A stretch of 64,000 nucleotides of DNA. Source: Pohlia nutans. Taxonomy: Eukaryota > Streptophyta > Bryopsida > Bryales > Mniaceae. The translations under genes and the position numbers were made by a program. Below the pieces are notes generated by a model. The model saw only the letters and a program-made list of their open reading frames with translations. It had not been told where the DNA came from and ran no database searches. Below are positions 23,774 to 35,989 of the stretch, piece after piece. The stretch lies in assembly GCA_022496805.1 (NCBI GenBank), contig CM040089.1:39974372-40038371 (forward strand), given 5' to 3'. The first letter of the stretch is position 1. The number at the start of each line of letters is the position of its first letter.

Positions 23774-24562
23774 TTAACCCCTAAGCATCCCTAGCTTTTT
23801 TGGGCTTAAAAACATCATTGCTTTTGATGTGTTATAGGACTAAATGTAAGAGGTATAGAAATCTCAACTGTAGAATCTTATAATATACATGTTGTAGATG
23901 ATGTGAATCAAATTTGGAGTCATTTGGCCATATAGATTGCAAGATCATGGTATTTTAGTGTTAAAAAAGGATGCTGAGATTTTCCTAGCAACACAGTTAG
24001 AGGTGAAATTCGTTTTCAAAATTACTCAAATGAAAAAACTTTCAACTATCAAAATCATCATATAAACACATTGGTACAAAAAAAAAACTCGTGAAAAAAT
24101 TTAATGTGCCCTACAATGGCCTTGCAATGTCAAAAAGTAGCCCGAAAAGTGACCCATTTGACCCAAAAAGCAAAAAGTGTTCAAAATTGACCCCTGCACT
24201 AAAATGAATCCCAAACATTCATAACAATATGGATTGACATGAAATTTTTATTATGATAACTAGACTTCAAGGGGAATCTAATTCAATAATTTGTATTGAA
24301 AACGGACATGGAATAAAGGAGATACAAGCCCCCAAAGTTGCAGCCATCTTAATGCACAAAAACTGTCCAAAAAAAAAGACCCCTACTTTCAAATGATCAC
24401 CAAAAATTCAATACATCTTGGATTGATCTGAAATTTTTACCACTCAAACTATACATCATGTGGTTTTTTTTCTTCTAAAATTTCATTGAAATCGGACACT
24501 TTTTGCAAAAGTTACAACTGAATGTACCCCAAAATATGGACGTCGGGACGGTTAGGGGTTAA
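23774..24562 (+). mobile_element. TTAA-bounded TIR element T2 (789 bp)
   Basis: Begins TTAACCCCTAAGCATCCC and ends GGGACGGTTAGGGGTTAA. A second copy in reverse orientation lies at 37751-38581. Non-coding; contains repeated motifs of the type TGGATTGA(C/T)(A/C)TGAAATTTTTA. Confidence 0.85.
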
Positions 24563-24854
24563 TCATCTTAATAAACTCATAGCCGGACTTATAGTTTTAG
24601 CTGATCATAATGAAATTTAAGAAATAATTATTAATTATGTATTTTTAATGAATTTTGGAAGTTTATGGCTTATAAATTATGTATCTAATTATTTATGATG
24701 AATTTGTGAAATCATTTTGATAGAAGTGAATTAAATGTCATAGTCTATAGTTGGTCCTTATGGGTCTTTGTAAAATTGATGCAACATCATGCCTTTTTCA
24801 AACATTTACAGATTTGACTATCTTAATGCGTCCCTAATATGGTTGCCTAGGCAC

Positions 24855-25439
24855 GTAACCCCTAAATGCCACAACCCACTCTGATTGGGCAGTTTTGCAA
24901 AGATGCATTATAAAATGCAACTATGAGGGATATTTTGAGCTTTGATGTATGAATAAAGTTTATACATTATGAATTATAAATTCTTTCTATGTGGTTAGGT
25001 CTATGATTGATATCACCAACAGTTTTGTATAAATTTTGAAACTTAATATTCAAAATTATTTTGTACTTCGATTACGAACTAGATATTGACAATTTGTACA
25101 TGAAATTTGTTATGATAGGTTGAATGTCATACTCTAAGTGTTGTGATTTTTGGAGATTTTTTAGTTGCTTAATTCTATGAGTTGATTTTTTCAAGATCAC
25201 TTTTGAACTATTTTGAACCAAGATTTTAGAAATTTTTGGTGAATCAATGCAACATGAAATGAGAGATAAAAATTTCACAAAACATCCCTTTTCTAATTGG
25301 ATCACACATGCATGAAGCTAACTTCCGATAAAATCTATAGTAAAAAACCCACACTACAAATAGTGTGTGACGGATGAGAAAAATTGGATGAAATCTGTAC
25401 ATCGTCCAAAAATTGGACGCCTAGGCAATTAGGGGTAAA
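24855..25439 (+). mobile_element. TTAA-type TIR element T3 (585 bp)
   Basis: Left end GTAACCCCTAAATGCC, right end GGCAATTAGGGGTAAA; the TTAA boxes are each altered by one base. It is a diverged copy of 45932-46518 (587 bp). Just inside the right end is a 7-bp hairpin CGTCCAA-AAA-TTGGACG at 25403-25419. Confidence 0.75.
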
Positions 25440-26436
25440 GGGTTAACATGTCATTTTTGTTGCTATTATTAATAGTCACTAATCTTTTTATTATTATTAT
25501 TTTGTAAGATGGAGATATGTTGTTGCCTTCCAAATTTGATAGTGAATCCAAATAATTGATATGATGTTGGCCACTATGGGGATTACGGTAGCCCTCACTG
25601 TGATTGCCTTGAACAAAGCCAATGTTAAAGCGATTGAAGTTATGGGAAGTAATCAAGTGCCGTAGACAAGAAATAAAGCAATCATTTGATTGAAAATTAC
25701 CGTCCAAAAAAGTCTTATGGCCGGTAAGCCCAATAAACATTTAGTACGACACTAGGTACTTGCACAAAATAATCTTGTTTAAATGGGTTTCAAGCTAAAA
25801 TTAGATTTATTTTATGTCACTCCATCTATATTTAACCGCAGGTTCCCAACAGAAAGGGGTTGCAAGTTATCTTTGGGCGTGTTTTTCACCATGAACCAGG
25901 CTATTTTGGCACATTTTTTAAAAGGAAATATATAGGCATAAACATTAACTAAACTGATTTACTATTTTATTTTATTTAATTATGTATTGAAGAGCAAAAG
26001 TAATGTCTACAAAAAGAACCATATCTATGTATTTGCAGACACATATACAAAAGAGGCCAAATACTCAGTCGTCGTCAAGGACGATGTGCATGGTGCAACC
26101 CTAACCCATAAGAGCCAGTTGAAAAACTGTTGTTTGCAATAGTTTATTCATGTTTGTTGGCACCTAGATCTAGCTTGATCATTGTGGAAGGTATCAAGTG
26201 AGTACAAAGATCTGCGCTTGGAGGCTTCAGAGATTTCTTAACAAATTGTTTAGTTGTTGAAAGCAAAGTACATACGTGAAGGTGACATTGTGTTGTGTAA
26301 AGTTTGAATTGCTGCATAAGAGGCAATGGATGGTAGAATTGGCTCCAAATTTTGGCGTCATCGGTGGTTTCCAAGGTTTCAAAAGAAATTGCATAAAAGA
26401 AATGAAGAAGACCAACGCATCCTACACCCTTGTCTT
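25440..26436. other. Intergenic DNA
   Basis: No supported gene. A minus-strand open stretch near 25430-25740 has no recognisable motif and low complexity. The last few hundred bases may be the far end of the decayed frame described next. Confidence 0.35.
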
Positions 26437-28185
26437 TTATATTCTCAAAGTGTTGGGAGTGTGAATAATGTCAAAATTGAAGGAGTGGAATTTGCAATTT
26501 TGTGATTTAGGGTTACATGGGAGAGAACAATGCAGTCTCCAAACACGGAAACTTGTAGGAAGCGACAAATTCAATTTCAGTTTGGGTGAGAGGTCAAGGA
26601 CTATCTGAAAGCAGTGTAGGGAGGATTGTAGCATCCTTAGATAGAGAGTTGGGCGTTTCCTTGAACCATCCGGATTGGGAATGCCAGGGTGGGCAAGAGT
26701 AAATCCAGCAGGCTTCATGAGCCGTTCGATCTTGCGTAATCCCGCGCCATCATGGTGACGAGACATGAGCCTCATGTTTGGATCGGAAATGAGCTCCAAT
26801 GAAGCCTCCACTATGAGTTCCCGAGCGTGCATGAAAGCAATTTGGTATCATACCGCTACTTGAGCCGCCACTGAGAGCCATATGACGAAAGCCACGAATT
26901 TAGACGGCAGATTGGGAAAATCTGCGTTTGGAAAGAACGCGCCAAGATTGTTGATCATATACCAAGTGGCTTGATCAAACCACATGATGTCGCCTCTACA
27001 TCCCAATAGTGCGTTCTTTGGGCAGAGACATCTCAGGAAGGGACGTTGAACATTCCACACTACTAGAGAGTGCGTAAAAACCAAGACAAAACCAAGACAC
27101 ATTTGTTAGAACCAGCAGAGAATGGGTTTAACGTAGCAAACATTTAGTCATCTGCACAGAACCAACAAGTTTTCTCTTGGAACCAACAAGTTCCTGTTGA
27201 TTTTCCGGAATCAACTGTTCCTAACCCGCACAGAACCAACATAATTTCTGTTGATTTTGTGCGGGTTAGGAACCCCATTTCTCTAGTAGTGCCATAACTC
27301 AGAAATAAACTTATCATTTCTTCCGTAGCTGGTTTGCAAGTCTTGTTTGGTGTGGATCTTCAACTCCGATGTGACGCACTTATGGTGGTCATATAATGCC
27401 AGTGGGAAGCTGTTGGAGATGTCTTGCGGATCTTTGAATAAACCCGTGAATAAGTTAGTGTTGTGTATTACACTAACTTTCAGAGCATCCACCTCTTCAT
27501 TGTTGAGATTGATCTAAGTCCACCAAGTGTGAATGGAGATCGGAGTTAGGAGATTGATGTTGGAGAGCAACCAACATCAATGAGCTTTCTGTGCCACCTC
27601 ATACTCAATCGATCGGGCTGGCATGAAAAGGACCACTGAGCCTTTGCCTAAGGACGTCAAACGAGCCAGGCCGAGATCCTCCTCTGACGAGTGAATTGAT
27701 GACACCAAATCTTCTAAAACCGCTCGTTGTGCTTGTGGTATAATAATACCACCGAGTAGAGGGTGCGGAGTTGACATTGAGGACCCAGCAAGAGAGGTTG
27801 AAGACTGAAAGGATTCATACGGGTTGGCTTTACGAATAGCAACTTCGACTAGCTTTGCATTGTGAGTGGCAAGCTCGAGCTCCTCAGCTTCATAGTCCAA
27901 TATCGTAGCTAGATCAGCCTGAGCAAGTTTGAGTTGCTCCAAGCTTTTGTCCACATGTTTCTTAATTGCCAGAAAAAGGATCACAGTCCATTGGGATAAG
28001 TCCAAAGTCTTGAGCAGCAGTGGAGCGTGCTCACCGTTCTCATCACAATCAATGAGGGCCTCCTGGCCGTGTTCCAAAATAAACTCGTGGATGCTCGGAC
28101 CATTGATGGCTGCCAGGGTTGCTTGGACGGCTAGTGATGGAGCCGGAAGCGGATCACAGTAACCCAACTGGATCAGGTCTAGCAA
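26437..28185 (-). pseudogene. Decayed long protein-coding frame, family unknown
   Basis: Four open blocks on the minus strand (28185-27577, 27492-27283, 27102-26848, 26832-26437) lie in the same reading frame, separated only by a few stop codons and by a 234-bp MITE. Removing that MITE rejoins the flanking codons in frame at a TGG codon. Recognisable pieces include EHGQEALIDCDENGEHAPLL, a Leu/Ala-rich helical segment with KKHVDKSLEQLKLAQADL, CRGDIMWFDQATWYMINN and RLMSRHHDGAGLRKIERLMK. I do not recognise the family. It could be a dead host gene, a retrocopy or a transposon gene; the absence of introns over 1.7 kb favours the last two. Confidence 0.6.
27058..27291. mobile_element. CACTA-type MITE, 234 bp
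   Basis: Ends CACTACTAGAGA and TCTCTAGTAGTG, flanked by a 3-bp duplication CCA (27055-27057 and 27292-27294), the signature of CACTA elements. Inside, a 15-bp inverted repeat TTCCTAACCCGCACA / TGTGCGGGTTAGGAA (about 27217-27272) can form a hairpin, and the motif AGAACCAACA(A/T) recurs. It interrupts the decayed frame. Confidence 0.85.
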
Positions 28186-29888
28186 CTATTCAATCGACTT
28201 GGGGTTGGACTTTGTCTGCTTCGAAGATTGTGTCTGGTTACAAGTCCAAGAGATTGTAAGAAACCGGTAGAGATTCGCCATCTCCACGTGGATAGATGAC
28301 AGAGAGAATATACAGTACACTCCAGTACAAGCAATTTTATACTATTCATAGATTCAATAGCACCAAAGCACAATCTGGTCAAACCCTACTCAAATTAATA
28401 TAAAGAAATGCTCACAAGGAATATGATATATCGTGAATATACCAGCAAACCAGGTAATCATTTGGAATATATCCTGCCGGGAGGGAGGGTGACTATCGTG
28501 CAAGAAAGATCACGCAATAGAAATATACAGTGTGTCAAGGTAATTTTAAAAAATAATAATAAACAAAACATCTCTATTTTTCATGTAGCCGTATCGATAG
28601 AATACAGGTATCATGAAAAGATCATGCAACACAGAGACTGAGTCACAAGAAATAAAAGGACTGTGCAGTCCTAAAATAAAAAAATCAATCCATGCATGAG
28701 ATAGTATAGTGAAAGATTAAGTGCCAAGACCATCCATATCGTAATAAAGGTAAAAAAGCTGAATGCTAGGGTAACCATGTAGTATCACTATCAATATTGA
28801 TCAAGATACCTCATAAAGTATCAAACCAAGAACTGACCAATAGAAAAGCTTGGAGAAATACCAGCTATAAAGGTTACAACAACATATGCAACAAAGTATT
28901 CAAGAAACTATTCATGAAATAGTCATAAGTGTAGAAAAGGAGAGTTTGGAGTATGTGGTGTTTCGCTAGATCATTCAAGCGAAAAATGTGGAGGGAATGC
29001 TCTTCACCTACGCCCATGCAAGCCAACAGACAAAAAATGTGTTAGTTTACGTGTATGAGGTGTTTTCAGAGCATTCCAAGTTATTATCCTTGTCACCTAT
29101 TCATGCCAGAAAAATCAATAGGAAGCATACTTGTGAAAAAAGAAATGCACAAGATAAAGCAAGAAAAGTGACTCCGTCTCTCATGTCAAAGAACTTGTTG
29201 GCTCATATTGATCAATGATGCTTCCAGTAGCAGTAGCTCTGCCACAAAACACAAGGTTCGTGTTCTTGGTGTATGTACTAATATGCACAGTAGCTCCACA
29301 TAATCTTTCCGGCACGGAGAGTAAAGAGTAGGGCTCCGCTTGTTACTGCAGAAAGGAGCAGTTCTGGTTTGTGCTTGAGACTAACAGCATTCCAGCTTGC
29401 GCCAGAACATACTAGCAAGAAGTAGCCCTACGTGTCAGTGACACTCAATCATGCCAGTATAGACCCATGCCGCGTTTGCTTGTTCAGACCCTTCCATGCA
29501 TGGTATGGAGGCATTCAGATGTAACTGGGGTGTGAACATGGCTTGTTTTTTTCCTTGTATGGTCTGTGGATGAAGTCACGTATACTTAAGCCTAGTGTGT
29601 GCATTCAATCAGAATGTATCCTCCAATCACCAATTGTTGCCATGATGATACTACCAAAGAATGGAGACTGTGAACTCAATGGTTACAAATCGATTAAATA
29701 AAGTGGTTGGGTGATCCTTACAATATATATTGTATAAATAGGATATTTTACAAAGGTGTACCATTAGGACGTGGCAAGCCGGAAAATTAAACAAAGTATA
29801 GATCTGTATTTTTGAAATGGAATTTATACTTGGGCAAATTTTGAGAGAGAGGGAGAGGGAGAGGGAGCTGAGGGAGTAATTGAGTCTT
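28186..29888. other. Intergenic DNA
   Basis: No gene supported. Immediately upstream of the decayed frame, 28186-28290 continues in a coding-like style on the minus strand beyond a stop. An open stretch at 28988-29218 lacks recognisable motifs. Confidence 0.35.
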
Positions 29889-29910
29889 TGGATGTGCGGC
29901 CGCACATCCA
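29889..29910. repeat. Perfect 22-bp palindrome
   Basis: TGGATGTGCGG followed directly by its complement CCGCACATCCA, with no spacer and a GCGGCCGC core. It follows a short GAGAGGGAGAGGGA run. Function unknown; could be a cruciform or a dimer-binding site. Confidence 0.8.
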
Positions 29911-29952
29911 GCGGTTAAAAATAGAAGATTTTTTTAATATTTTTTTTTGAAC

Positions 29953-30164
29953 GGCCGCTGTGTAGGATTCAATAGCACGCCACAGCCAAATAAAGTTTAA
30001 TTTATTTTTTTGTTTTTTTGTTTTTGGCAGCCGCCATTTAGGGTTCAGCAGCACCCACGGCCAAATAAAAGTACCCAATTTTATTTTATTTTTATTTATT
30101 TTATTTTTGCTTTGCTTTGCTTTGCTTCCGCCATTTAGGATCCAGCAACCACAGCTAAAGAAAG
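29953..30164. repeat. Three degenerate tandem units, about 85-95 bp
   Basis: Each unit has (G/T)CCGC(C/T)(A/G)T-TTAGG(A/G)TTCA(G/A)CA followed by CCAC(A/G)GCCAAATAAA and a T-rich spacer. Units start near 29953, 30030 and 30126. The spacers differ, including a (TTTGC)n run at 30106-30125. Confidence 0.7.
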
Positions 30165-30330
30165 AGTAGAAGAAGAAAAAAAAAAAAAAAAAAAAAACAA
30201 GAAGAAATACAAGAAGGAAGACAAGAGGAAAGACAAGAGGAAGACAAAAAAGAAGACAAGAAAGAAATCAAGATAAAAAAGAATAGATTAAAAAAATATT
30301 AAAAAAAGATAAAGATGAGAATAAAAAATA
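30165..30330. repeat. Polypurine tract
   Basis: About 165 bases almost entirely A and G on the plus strand, starting with an A20-class homopolymer and continuing as imperfect (AAGACAAGAGGA)n units. Low-complexity; capable in principle of triplex formation. Confidence 0.85.
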
Positions 30331-30700
30331 AATAAAAGAATTGTTTCTTTACAATGTAAGGGATTGTAGAAAGACAACATTGATGTTTTTTAGAGAACTT
30401 TTTAACCAATTTTTTAAGCCAAATATGCTTATGAAATGAGCGCACTTGGCCAAGTGCATAAATAGCAAATTGCGTGTTTATGTTGCCCGAAGCCATTTTT
30501 TGGCACGGTTAGGCAGCTCGAGAATAATGCTACACTACTCCAAAAGCTCTAAAATTTGATATAGAAGCAAAGTGACATAATATTATTTGGGATGGTAAAA
30601 ACAAAAGTAAAAAATTAGAGATTTTGTTATATTTTTGTAATTTCTAATTCTACTTGAAAAAGAGACAAGAATATTTGTCTTTTCTGTTTGGATTGAGATA
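30331..30700. other. Intergenic DNA
   Basis: AT-rich; nothing recognised. Confidence 0.4.
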
Positions 30701-31150
30701 TTAACCCTTAAACGTCAAAAACAGCCCCTCAAGTTTATTTAATCGGGAATCTTGTCCCATAGTTTATCTATAATCAATCAAAGTTCAAAGAAAAAATGCC
30801 AGATAGAGTTGATGATTGGGTGAGCTAGGATTCCTTCAAAAAAATTCAAAAGAAACAACGGTTGCGCAAAATGATGTATCGACAAGATGCGTCGGTGGAG
30901 GGTTAGGGAAGGACATGCATGACATCGGGTGGTAGGGAGCCTAGTCGGTGCAACTATTGTTACAGTTTGTGATTTTGGAGGTGACATGTCAATACTTTAT
31001 TGTGCCTCCCTCATGCGCTAGACAACCTTTTCCATGCTCTTGTCAGCCTTCTCTACTTGGATCTGCTCACTGCCATGTTGCCCCTCTCCGACATGTTTCT
31101 AAATGCGTTCATAGGTGCCCGCCCAACACCCTGTGACGTTTAAGGGTTAA
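30701..31150. mobile_element. TTAA-bounded TIR element T4 (450 bp)
   Basis: Ends TTAACCCTTAAACGTCA and its perfect complement TGACGTTTAAGGGTTAA. GC-richer than its surroundings, non-coding. No second copy seen in the window. Confidence 0.85.
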
Positions 31151-31897
31151 ACAAAACCAAGTTCACAATAAAATTAAATATATTTGGCAATGGTTTGGAC
31201 CTCCTCCACTTGTAGTATTGTTTTCAATATGTCAAATTATTCTCCTACTTTTCAAATTTGGTATACAAGTAACTAACATCAATTGTGTAGATTGTGAAAG
31301 TAAAGAGTGACAAGTTTCCGTAGTGGAACATTTTTCAAAATAGGAAGAAAAATATACAACTGAAAATTTTGGGTGGGTTTTAATTTTTTTACACATTCTC
31401 ACTTTAAACGTATATATCTTATACTCTATATAGTCAAAAATTGTAATTTTTATTGTGCACATCCCTTTGGTTTTAAAAGACAACTTTCTACAGTTGGATT
31501 GTAAAAAATATTTTATTTTTATTTTTGATAGTGCCCTAGAGAGAAATGGTAGCATTGTACTATTTTTTTTTAGCAAAATAGTCACGGTCCTTTAGGGGTA
31601 AAGCTCTTCTATATTAGGGGCTCGGCATTGATGCCAGCACAATCTAAAGCAACTGTTGTAGCGAGGCTAGCTATTGAATAGTTTTGATTCTCTATCGCCC
31701 CTTTGATAATCACGATATCTTTGTTCATTTTCAATTCACGGTTTTCTAAAGTTGCTTTTATCATGACCAAGTATTTATTCATCTTTAATTCATGATTTTC
31801 AATACCCCTTGTCAATACTCTATATCCACCCGACCAACAATACAATCCAAAATACGACCCAAAATTAGCGCATCCTTAAGCCAAGATTATTAAAACT

Positions 31898-31902
<5 letters not shown>
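31151..31902. other. Intergenic DNA with a lone TTAA-element end
   Basis: A right-hand terminus GGTCCTTTAGGGGTAA lies at 31586-31601 without an obvious left partner. No gene recognised. Confidence 0.45.

Positions 31903-31968
<66 letters not shown>
31903..31968. repeat. (TA)n microsatellite
   Basis: About 33 TA units, uninterrupted. Confidence 0.95.
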
Positions 31969-31971
<3 letters not shown>

Positions 31972-32640
31972 AGGTGAATTGCGTGGTGAATTGATATTTG
32001 AGTAGGCCAATACTACATACAGTCTATATGACGATACTTGACCAAAGAATACTAGGCAAAACCGAGGGCGAAAATTGAATATCTAATAAAACGTTACAAT
32101 TTCCAATCTCAGGGAGGTCACTCTTTTGAGTATCACGTGTAAACAAAGGGTATTTAAAAGTATCCTAAAACTAAAAGTAATTATTATTATAATTAGAAAT
32201 AGTATGAGAATATTCTTGTTTTCATTCTTGTTGAGCATCTTGTATTAATGTAAATCATTTATAAAATTACCTTCTATAAAGATTTATTTTGACCCTATCA
32301 TAGTTCGCACGATGTTACATAATATTTGGAAGTGACCTCCTTGAGTTCCCAATACAAAATTAAATCGTCTTTTAGGCACACTAGAAAAACAATTAAATGC
32401 AATTCATTAATATAAAATAATATTCAAATATATAGAATTTTATTTTAATATTGTAATTAGTCTTTTATTTTAATACATTTTTACTTTTTTATTTTTATTT
32501 TTATTTTTTACTTTGATTATATTTAAATAAGTATAGAGGCTTTGAATAATTTCATTCTTGTATTTTGCGTTTAGTACAAATATATTTTATAACTTATTTA
32601 TTTTATTATAAATTATATAAATATATTTGTAACTGAAACA
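31969..32640. other. AT-rich leader before the 351-codon frame
   Basis: Extremely AT-rich, especially 32400-32640, with no gene. It would hold any promoter for the following frame; TATAAATTATATAAATATAT lies about 30 bp before the ATG. Confidence 0.4.
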
Positions 32641-33696
32641 ATGGACAACTTTATACCATATAAATGTAAATGTGGCGGTAAAGTAAATCATTTGAAACGT
32701 ATTAAATTACATGAGGCAAGCAATAGACATTGCAAATATACTTTGATGCTAAAAAACAAGCAAACTATTGAAAATATTTTCAATCAAGCTATTGATGTCA
32801 ATCTTGATCATCCTAAGATACTTGCCTGTGAAGAAAATGAAGGAGCATCATCACCTTTGGTTGATAGAGGATTCAACCAAGCCAGTGTAGAAGAAGAAGA
32901 GCAAATGCCACCAAAAAAGAAGAAGAAGGTTTTTAAAAGTGGTGCTAAACCAATTGTGGACTTTGAGAAGTCAAATGCATTGCTAACTTCTTATAACACA
33001 CACTTTAAAGCCTATGATGCGAGTAGAGAGCAAACCAACCAACTTATTCCAAGTAAGGTTTGGAAACTAGTGTATGCTGATTTCATTTTGCAATTTCCAA
33101 ATTCTTCTTTCCAAGAACAAGACCTCAATTATGCATTAAGAAAAGCTTTAAAATCATCAAGCAAAGCTAATAGTGATGAAAAAAACTTTGAACAAGCTAA
33201 ATTTGAAAGGCAAAATGTGCAAATACAACTTCAGTCTACAAATAAAGATGTTTCTAAAAATATTTTGAAAGGGCAAAAATCTTGCATGAGTGAACTCAAT
33301 CTAATGGAATCCTTAGGTAACAATACTACCACTACTACAGTCCAAGAAGACAATTCAATCATAACTCTTACACACTCTACAACAACAACTGAAATTCCAA
33401 CATCGATGACAAAGCCTGAAGTGCTTACAAAGCAAAAACAAGGGATTGATGTTGTGGCGCCAACTTCCACCAAAAACAGCAAAATACAAGCGACATTAAT
33501 GTTAAACAAGGTTGTTACCGAAAAAACACGAGAAGCTTTCATACTAGAGAAAATTGCTTCCGAAAAGCAAAAAAGAAAATTATATCTACAAAAAATGAAA
33601 AGTATGAAAATAGCAGATCTCTTTAAACCCAAAGAAGCAGGTGTAATTACTAATGAAGAGTTTCAATTAACTACAAAGTCATATTATAAATTTTAA
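32641..33696 (+). CDS. Intact 351-codon frame: Cys/His cluster and nuclear-localisation motif, origin unknown
   Basis: Uninterrupted, intronless frame from ATG to TAA in DNA so AT-rich that stops are expected every few dozen codons. Residues 7-31 hold CKCGG, then H24 and HC at 30-31 (C9, C11, H24, H30, C31), a possible single zinc finger like the short CxCG...HxxxxxH fingers seen in some large DNA viruses and mobile elements. PPKKKKKV (residues 90-97) is a classic monopartite nuclear-localisation signal after an acidic run. Residues 135-170 look helical (VWKLVYADFILQFP, then QDLNYALRKALK), faintly like a SANT/Myb-like adaptor. A Thr-rich low-complexity stretch (about 229-250) precedes a Lys/Glu-rich coiled coil (about 292-323). 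No enzyme motif. I do not recognise the family. Codon use (A/T third positions) differs sharply from psaF and SCL3. Alternatives: transposon accessory gene, endogenised viral gene or orphan host gene. Confidence 0.7.
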   Translation: MDNFIPYKCKCGGKVNHLKRIKLHEASNRHCKYTLMLKNKQTIENIFNQAIDVNLDHPKILACEENEGASSPLVDRGFNQASVEEEEQMPPKKKKKVFKSGAKPIVDFEKSNALLTSYNTHFKAYDASREQTNQLIPSKVWKLVYADFILQFPNSSFQEQDLNYALRKALKSSSKANSDEKNFEQAKFERQNVQIQLQSTNKDVSKNILKGQKSCMSELNLMESLGNNTTTTTVQEDNSIITLTHSTTTTEIPTSMTKPEVLTKQKQGIDVVAPTSTKNSKIQATLMLNKVVTEKTREAFILEKIASEKQKRKLYLQKMKSMKIADLFKPKEAGVITNEEFQLTTKSYYKF

Positions 33697-35560
33697 ATAG
33701 TGTATTTTTTCATTTGAAATAAATATTTTTTGAATAAAAATGAAATCTTTCACATCTTCCTATCTAGTTGAAAAATCTGTAATATATGATAATCAATTAC
33801 ACAAGAGTGAAAAATAAATTAATAAATAAAAACTTCGTCTTCTTGTCTAATTTAAAAATATATAATGAACAATAAATGGTCAAATAGAGATTAAAATATG
33901 TAAAACTATATTTTATTACTAGAAATCCATATGTATCATAAAACTTTTGTTTGTTCCATTTTGTATAGCGAGTAGTTCAGGGTATAACCTACGGCTACAC
34001 AAGTTTATCTAAAACGTTTGAAAGATGAAACATTATATTTAGGAAATTCCTTTTTATTTTGCAAATTCAAGCATTATTTTTTTACAATATGTGACGCTTT
34101 TCACTAAGAAATTTTAGGGAAACATCTTTCAACAAGTTAACTAAAAGACTCTACAATTTTATTTATCAAAATAAAAATTTGGAAAAAAAAAACAATTTTA
34201 GCTTTGTTTTGATATTGAATTTGTTGGGATAGTTTTGGATACAATATGGACAATGAATTTTAGGGTTAAGTTATGTGTATATTTGACATAGTCATAGTTA
34301 TAAAAATATGTATCTAAAAGCAAACAACAAAAAGAGCGCTTAGGCGTTTGTATGGTTGGGTCCACTAGTCAGAATTTTTGTCATTGTGCACTCTTTTGGG
34401 AATTTTGAGAATTTGAAAAATACATTCCGGAGAGAGAAAAATGTTTTTTGTGAAATCTAAAGTGGTAGGATGGACCGTACCGATAAAAGAGAAAGAAAAT
34501 TGGTAGAAAATTAAGAATTCGGCATTATATTTTTATGGAGGATGAAACAAAGGGTAAACTAGTGCACTGTCACAAGAAGAATATGCACCCCAAATTCTAA
34601 AAAAGAGGGTTGTGGATGGAATTTTGAGCTATAAATTTTTCCAAGGTTCAAAAATGTAAATAAAAGTATCTTCCAATTTTTTCAAATTTTTCTGAATTGA
34701 TTAAAGTTCCAAATTTTAAACGTGTTATTTTTGGGAGGGATTAATTGTTTCTCTACTTAAAAAAATTTTGATGGATTTTTTTTTTGAATGTACTTGAAAA
34801 TGGAATTTTGCAGGTTGGCATATTTCTAGAAATTTTAATATAGAATCAAACATGAACTATATTTGTATTCAAAGTTTGATCATAAATTGGTAAAACTGTT
34901 ATTAGAATAGGAGTTTTGATACTCAAAATCTTCAAGAAAAAATCTTTTAAACACTCTAAAATTTTATTTTTGGTTAATATGTACATAAATCTAGAAGTTG
35001 GTTTATTTCATGTTTCATTGAATCATTGTTAGATAATTTTTAGATTGGTTTGAAAATTAGCTTTTTAGGCAAAATGCACAAAATGCACAAATGTACATCA
35101 AGATGTCAGTTGGTGCACCAAGAGGAGTTGATGGACCGTACCATGCAAACACCCACTTGCTATTTACGTTCAAGTCGTGTAGTATTTACACACATCATAG
35201 GGTTGTATATCATGAGACAATCATTTAATCAAAGTTCAAAATAATATTTATCTACCAAAAATTTAATATTTTAGATTTCATTCATTCAATTTCACACAAA
35301 TAAAATACATTCAAAACATGTGATTTTATCTAATTTTTCAATTTTTGTTATTACAATTTTTAGGCCTCTTATTTTCCAATTTTCTACCTTTAATTTAAAA
35401 TTTTATATTTGTATGAACGTGTTACATGGCCAATAGAATTATCTCCAAGATACTTCGTTTCATTCCCATATGTAATATTACTGGTCTTTGGCGCAAACGG
35501 ATGCAGAGATGGTCGACCAATACAACATTGGCCAACATTTCAAAATACCCTTCCATGAAA
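33697..35560. other. Intergenic AT-rich DNA
   Basis: About 1.9 kb, very AT-rich. No gene, TIR pair or tandem repeat recognised. Confidence 0.4.
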
Positions 35561-35788
35561 TTAACCCCTGAAGGACCAAGAAGTCCAAATTGGGCCTCAT
35601 GTTCTTTAAGTTGATTTTATGTGGATTTTCTTTTGTTCAAACTTATTTGTTCTTTGACCAACACATGCTATGTTCTTTACTCATTCTAGTGATATGAAAT
35701 TTAGTCCCCTCTGAATTGTATTTTTCACAATATGATCGATTGAATTTGTCACTTTAAAACCATGAATCCTTGGTCCTTTAGGGGTTAA
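35561..35788 (+). mobile_element. TTAA-MITE T6 (228 bp), best-preserved short subfamily copy
   Basis: Begins TTAACCCCTGAAGGACCAAG and ends CTTGGTCCTTTAGGGGTTAA: 20-bp inverted repeats with one mismatch, TTAA at both ends. Related copies at 61728-61967 (240 bp), 46528-46702 (right end decayed) and 17594-17766 (intronic fragment). Confidence 0.9.
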
Positions 35789-35989
35789 CAACTTACAATG
35801 TTAAGTGAATAATCATTAAATTCAAGTAGTTATCACGTTGAGCTAATGTTAAATTAATGTTTTTGAATGTGTTACTTCAATGTTAGTGTGACGTTAGTGC
35901 ATTGGCATTAACTTGATATTACATTGGTAGTTTTAGAATAAAATTAAAAATCAATAGTAACGTGATATTAAATTAACATTAAATTATTA

